Source: JANMCE01 sp031410595 (GTDB lineage: Bacteria; Actinomycetota; Acidimicrobiia; Acidimicrobiales; Ilumatobacteraceae). From it: a DNA stretch of 64,000 bases. The position numbers and the translations under genes were made by a program. The stretch covers positions 37,285 through 101,284 of the forward strand of contig JANNZM010000054.1 of assembly GCA_031410595.1 (NCBI GenBank). Reading direction: 5' to 3'. The notes beneath the pieces are model-generated. The model did not search any database. It was given only the letters and a program-made list of their open reading frames with translations, and had not been told where the DNA came from. The number at the start of each line of letters is the position of its first letter. The first letter of the stretch is position 1. Below are positions 59,942-64,000 of this stretch, piece after piece.

Positions 59942-62900
59942 TTACGGGACGGGGTGGAGGTCGAGGGCCCACCGGCAGGCTTGTGTCAACACTCGACCTG
60001 CGACCTGGGCCCGTGCCACCTTGGCGCAGACCGCTCGTTCGTAGGCGTCTCGTAGCCTTCCGTTCTGCATCGCCATCTCGCACCACAGCGGCTCGGGGTG
60101 ACCAGGGTGGGGACGGTTGGCGGCGTTGGCCATTGAGTCGGCGAGAAAGAAGATCTGAGCGGCCGGGCTCGCTGCTTCGGCGCCGATCGTGTGGGCCTCC
60201 ACAATCTCACTAAGTCGATCGAAGCGCTCGTTGCCGAGCAGTTTCCGAGCGCCGTACTGATGCTCCATGACGAACACAGCTAATGGACCGTGCAACAGCG
60301 TCGGGTTGGCCCACGCGCTTCCGTCGATCGGGATGTTCCATTCGCGCGCAAGGGTGCGAAGTCGTGCCGGCTCGGCATCGCGATACCAATCGTGTACGGC
60401 GGCGGCCACCGCAAGATCTCGCGCGATGTCGCGCCGATCAAGACCGCCGATCGCGTCGGCATGCACTGCGAGTAGCTGATCGGCCCGGTCTCTCACCTCA
60501 AGGGAATGGCGCAGTACGTGGTCGGGCAGTCGGGCCGGCGCAAGTCGCCAAATCAGAGCATCGAAGCTGATGGCGCCCGTCTTCAACTGCGTTCGAGACA
60601 CGTAGTCATTCGCTCGCTTGATGGCCGCCGATACTGCTCCGTCGAGATCACCTGTGAGGCGAGCTTCGATCACGGGAGCAAGCGCCGGTGCGTCGTGGAT
60701 CAGCCGATAAAGTGCCCGTCGCTCGGTGTCGTCATCGAGGGAACAAACCTCTGCCGTACTCGCGAACAGCTTGTTGAACAGTTCGATGCGGTGACGCCAC
60801 TTGGGCCGCAGCTCGGACAGATCGACATCGGCTACCGGCGTGACGTCAGCACCGACAATGCATTCCACCAGCGCCCGACCGTACGCGGCCCGGGGAACGA
60901 GTCGTGACAATCCAAGCTCGTCGGACTCGGCCACAATCCGATTGAACTCGTCGTGCAGGCGATCACAATGGCTGCGATCCGCTCCCGTCAATTCCGACAG
61001 ATCGATCATGGCCGATGTCAGTCGAGCCGACAGAACATCGGCGAGCGGGCTCCTGGTGTGAGGAGTTGAATGAAGCCGCACCAAGGCCTCGACCGCGTCG
61101 GGGTCGTCGTGAACGTGTTGGTAGATTCGTAGCTGCGTTGCCCGGGCCCATCGCTTCGCCTGCTCGATCGCCGTGGTGTCCTCCGGTGTCGAGCCAGTTA
61201 GGCCAAGGACCCGTTCGATGTTGAACAGCGCGTCGTTGGACAAAATGTCGCAGCGACGTTCGAGACCGTCGTCATGCGCGTCGATCGCAGCGTCGGTGAG
61301 AAGGTCGGCATAACGCGCCGTGGCCGCGCCGACCAGCCATCTGCCCTGCCCTTCGTCGGCGGCACGGTCAGCGTGATGCAGCGCGTCGAGCATGCCGTCA
61401 ATCGCCTTGGCCTGCTCGTCTTTGTCCCGATGACCCATCGCTTGTTCGAACAGCACATACCCCCGCAACGCGTGCACCACGCGGGTCACGTGCCGCAGCG
61501 GATCAGGCATCGGGACTTCATGATTGTCAACGTCGAACCTGGAAGGAAGCGCTCCCGGCTGGCTGAGTCGGCCTTCAAGCTGGTCCAGATACCGCAGGGC
61601 GTCCCGACGACGCCGGTCATCTTGACGGTCGTCGGAGGCGGGGTCGCCATCGCCACCGAGATCGTCCGTCAGCCGAGCCAATCGGGCCATCCGGTACGAG
61701 GTATTCACGAGGAGGAGCAACTCGTTGATTTCTGCGCCGGTCTCATCGCCGTCGGCGAGGCACCGACTCAGCAGACGTGCCGCTTCTCGGTAGCACTTCC
61801 GTGCCGCGGATCCATCGAGCTGAGCTTCGGCTAGTTCGGCCGCTCGACGAAATGCGAGGGCAGCCAATCGAAGGCCGTCGGCCTGCGCCCGGTGATGGGC
61901 TACGGCCCGCCACGTCCCAATCTCGGCTTCTGGCGACAGCTGCGTTCTGAGTCGGGCATCAAACTCATCAGCGATGCGGTCATGAGTGTGTCGGCGATCT
62001 TTGCCGACAAAGTTCAGGTCAAGCCGGGTCTTGTGGTCAGGGTGGGAGAACCGGAGCAGTCGATCCGTCGATCGAGTCAGCACGACCCGCACCACGGCTC
62101 CTTCCGATGCAGCCACCGCCATCGCATCCCACGCGTGGTCAATCATCGCCGGGGTGCACGCGGGCTGGGCTACTCGCATGGCGACCTCGAAGGGAAACGG
62201 TTCGGTCATCAACGACCCAACCCGCAGAATCGCTTGCAGTGCCTGCGGAATGTTGTCGTCCATCACGCCGTCCAGCAGTTCTCCGAAGTCGGGGAGCCGT
62301 CCGGTCAAGGCACCCGCCCGGGGATCCCTGCGCTCGAACCCACTTTCGGGATCGGTCACCGTAACGGCCTCATCGGCGAGCACCCACATCCACCGGCGCC
62401 TGTCCGCTGACCAGGTCTCCCTGACGACACCATCGGCCATCAGCCGAAACAACAACGGTGCCCAGTAGTAGCTGTCATCAACCAGCGCGACCAGCTGCCT
62501 GGCGAGCGCGTCATCGATCTCGACGTTCTGGTCCGCAAAAACCGCACGAAGTTCGAGCACTCGTTCGTCGTCCGTGGCGGCTGCGACCGAAATCACGTCA
62601 TAGTCCCCTTCGGGACACGTGGTCGACGTCACCAAAAGGCCAACATCGTTCAACTGCATAATACCGGCGACCACGGCTTTGGATCCGTCATCAATCAAGT
62701 CGAGATCGTCCACCGCCAGTACGACCATCACCCCGGTTAGCCGATGTATTTCACGTGCGACCTCCCCGATGACACTGACCGCTTGGCGGACCAGACGGTG
62801 AGGCGGGTCGGTACTTCGTGGGTCCACCACGCGCTGCGCCGCCGCAATAATGGCCTCGTCCTTTTCGTCATCGGCTAGGCGGACGAGGGCATCGGGGGCG

Positions 62901-63880
62901 ATCACTCGCCTACTCAGCAGATCAGGGCCGTGCCGAAGAATGATCGAAGCCAACCCGTCGCCACTGATTCCCCCTGCTGATCCCGATCGAACGAGATGAG
63001 CAAGATCCTGAAACCAGTTGGTGACGACGGCAAAGCTGGCGCTTGTGACCGGCGGCCGATGCACACCGCCGCACACAACCAGAGTCGGCAGGTCATCATC
63101 CGCATTCACTCCGGCGTTGGTCCATGCCGCAAGGTCGACAAGAAGACGGCTGCGACCCGATCCCCGCGGTGCGGCGATAGCCACATTGCGCCCGCAACCA
63201 AGTTTGGGTACGACGGACACCACAACCTTCTTCGTGCGTAAACGCGATGCGATCGCTCGATTCCTCGGAGTGCTGACCAGTACGTTGACGTGTCCCAACG
63301 CAACCACTATTCGGCGAGCGTCGGCGCTGGTTGGCTCCAACGGAATCTCGACGGCCTGAAGGCGAAACGCGTCGGGCAGCACAGCCAACTTGCTCTTCGT
63401 GTCCTCCGACTTACCGGCGCACACGGGGAGGATCGGGGTGCCGCCGGCCAGTGCACGCGACAGCTCTCGCAGCACCCAGTCTTCGTGTGGGCGGTCGAGC
63501 AATGCCCATGCCGGACCGACCAGCGCAATGACGGCGCGGGATGCTGCGAGGCATTCCCGTAATGACGATGCCCAATCGGTACCCGGCGCGACGCCGGTTT
63601 CATCCACGAATGCTCGCACCCCGAAGCGCGCCAACAGGCCGCTCAGACGCTGCGCGATCTGGCGATCACCACCCCGGAAGGAGATGAAGACGTCGTAACT
63701 GGCCAGACCGCCGCCGCGTCTCGATGACTGGTCTTCGGCCCGAAAGCCGGGGGGATCGGCATCATCGCCCAGCGTGGCGACTGCACCCCGGTTGGGCGTA
63801 CCAGACGTCGTCGCCGCAGGCGCGAACACTCGCCCCGCCTCCCCGCTCTCGACCCGTACGATCCCACGCAACTCTTCCAT
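59942..63880 (-). CDS. TIR - STAND/NACHT-like ATPase - helical - YqeK-like HD protein
   Basis: A 1312-residue protein. Residues 61-188 form a TIR domain (SYDVFISFRGGDRQIAQRLS; SRAVIALVGPAW; DWVLRELSRAL, with Glu139 as candidate catalytic acid). Walker A is APRGSGRS (237-244), Walker B VVLAVDDLDLID (386-397), with LLVTSTT soon after, as in STAND/AAA ATPases. About 500-1110 is helical, TPR-like in places. From about 1118 an HD domain resembles YqeK-type Ap4A hydrolases: R-H1125, H1163-D1164, LLH1197G, EAH1230T, LAD1248, all metal ligands present. AGGAG six bases before ATG 63880 sets the start, although the frame is open to 63991. The convergent phosphoesterase ends 24 bases away. Likely a defence or stress sensor; the role is inference. 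Confidence 0.85.
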   Translation of the reverse strand: MEELRGIVRVESGEAGRVFAPAATTSGTPNRGAVATLGDDADPPGFRAEDQSSRRGGGLASYDVFISFRGGDRQIAQRLSGLLARFGVRAFVDETGVAPGTDWASSLRECLAASRAVIALVGPAWALLDRPHEDWVLRELSRALAGGTPILPVCAGKSEDTKSKLAVLPDAFRLQAVEIPLEPTSADARRIVVALGHVNVLVSTPRNRAIASRLRTKKVVVSVVPKLGCGRNVAIAAPRGSGRSRLLVDLAAWTNAGVNADDDLPTLVVCGGVHRPPVTSASFAVVTNWFQDLAHLVRSGSAGGISGDGLASIILRHGPDLLSRRVIAPDALVRLADDEKDEAIIAAAQRVVDPRSTDPPHRLVRQAVSVIGEVAREIHRLTGVMVVLAVDDLDLIDDGSKAVVAGIMQLNDVGLLVTSTTCPEGDYDVISVAAATDDERVLELRAVFADQNVEIDDALARQLVALVDDSYYWAPLLFRLMADGVVRETWSADRRRWMWVLADEAVTVTDPESGFERRDPRAGALTGRLPDFGELLDGVMDDNIPQALQAILRVGSLMTEPFPFEVAMRVAQPACTPAMIDHAWDAMAVAASEGAVVRVVLTRSTDRLLRFSHPDHKTRLDLNFVGKDRRHTHDRIADEFDARLRTQLSPEAEIGTWRAVAHHRAQADGLRLAALAFRRAAELAEAQLDGSAARKCYREAARLLSRCLADGDETGAEINELLLLVNTSYRMARLARLTDDLGGDGDPASDDRQDDRRRRDALRYLDQLEGRLSQPGALPSRFDVDNHEVPMPDPLRHVTRVVHALRGYVLFEQAMGHRDKDEQAKAIDGMLDALHHADRAADEGQGRWLVGAATARYADLLTDAAIDAHDDGLERRCDILSNDALFNIERVLGLTGSTPEDTTAIEQAKRWARATQLRIYQHVHDDPDAVEALVRLHSTPHTRSPLADVLSARLTSAMIDLSELTGADRSHCDRLHDEFNRIVAESDELGLSRLVPRAAYGRALVECIVGADVTPVADVDLSELRPKWRHRIELFNKLFASTAEVCSLDDDTERRALYRLIHDAPALAPVIEARLTGDLDGAVSAAIKRANDYVSRTQLKTGAISFDALIWRLAPARLPDHVLRHSLEVRDRADQLLAVHADAIGGLDRRDIARDLAVAAAVHDWYRDAEPARLRTLAREWNIPIDGSAWANPTLLHGPLAVFVMEHQYGARKLLGNERFDRLSEIVEAHTIGAEAASPAAQIFFLADSMANAANRPHPGHPEPLWCEMAMQNGRLRDAYERAVCAKVARAQVAGRVLTQACRWALDLHPVP

Positions 63881-64000
63881 ACGCAGCTCCTCATCACTTA
63901 GAGCGCTACGAACACCGCTAGAGAAGCAGTTCTTCAAGAATAACTCAGGTTGGGGCCGGGCGGGGAGGGGGAATTCCCTCGTTCGTCGCAAAGGCGGGCC
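63881..64000 (-). promoter_or_regulatory. Upstream region of the TIR-ATPase-HD gene
   Basis: TTCTT-C-AAGAA (63930-63940) and the perfect palindrome GGGAATTCCC (63969-63978) lie within 100 bases of the start. They may be operator sites. The region is cut by the window edge, so a co-transcribed upstream gene cannot be excluded. Confidence 0.35.

Overview
The window reads as a chromosomal segment of a high-GC, free-living actinobacterium. Support comes from two F420/LLM-type oxidoreductases, actinobacterial lipoproteins with Ala/Thr-rich linkers, frequent GTG/TTG starts with ATGA/GTGA/TGATG overlaps, a DUF222-HNH gene, and many catabolic genes (nine short-chain dehydrogenases, four Rieske oxygenase alpha subunits, a P450, acyl-CoA enzymes). 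An Acidimicrobiia-like (Ilumatobacter/Microthrix-like) origin is my guess from gene style, not a demonstrated placement. There is no rRNA, no tRNA that I can recognise, no CRISPR array and no insertion sequence.

Layout. 1-5.1 kb: end of a methylmalonate-semialdehyde dehydrogenase, an LLM oxidoreductase and an NMT1-type ABC importer, closed by a perfect 13-bp hairpin. 5.2-8.5 kb: glucose-6-phosphate dehydrogenase, an HNH-like protein and a PAS-GGDEF protein. 8.5-13.4 kb (minus strand): SDR, ThuA-like protein, E1 alpha, E1 beta and E2 of a 2-oxoacid/acetoin-type dehydrogenase, tightly overlapped. 13.5-17.9 kb: acyl-CoA dehydrogenase, thiolase with DUF35 partner, and a second SDR-ThuA pair. 18-23.2 kb: an oxygenase operon (two Rieske alpha subunits, a 68-residue protein, a P450, an SDR, a PNPOx-like protein). 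23.3-27.7 kb: APH-like kinase, then an accessory patch with a HigBA/RelE-Xre toxin-antitoxin pair under a perfect 24-bp palindrome and two unrecognised proteins. 27.8-36.3 kb: Rieske oxygenase, isomerase, VOC protein, two divergent TetR regulators, LLM oxidoreductase, SnoaL-like protein and four SDRs. 36.3-43.1 kb: acyl-CoA ligase, a PEP-utilizer-like protein without ATP-grasp, an MFS pump and an OYE/FadH-like flavoprotein. 43.3-48.6 kb: ribose-type ABC importer, an MDR reductase and a SnoaL-like protein. 48.7-58.7 kb: DUF222-HNH, a second PEP-utilizer-like protein, a monooxygenase-fold protein, two SDRs, a fourth Rieske oxygenase, a split B12 acyl-CoA mutase and a second PAS-GGDEF protein. 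58.8-64 kb: a phosphoesterase and a 1312-residue TIR / P-loop ATPase / helical / HD protein.

How it works together. Most of the window is peripheral catabolism of hydrophobic or CoA-linked substrates: uptake (two ABC importers), CoA activation, hydroxylation (Rieske, P450), dehydrogenation (SDR, LLM, acyl-CoA dehydrogenase, OYE), thiolysis, and rearrangement by a mutase whose substrate-site residues match isobutyryl-CoA mutase rather than methylmalonyl-CoA mutase. Several units occur twice within the window (SDR-ThuA, PEP-utilizer-like, PAS-GGDEF, TetR, SDR-SDR), suggesting local duplication and divergence. The heptamer AGTAA(C/G)T recurs in the short gaps ahead of several of these operons and may be a shared operator.

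The strongest candidate for an undescribed system is the minus-strand gene at 59942-63880. It has an N-terminal TIR domain, a STAND/NACHT-like ATPase core, a long helical region and a C-terminal YqeK-like HD domain that keeps all its predicted metal ligands, so one polypeptide carries two possible nucleotide-cleaving domains around a sensor-type ATPase.
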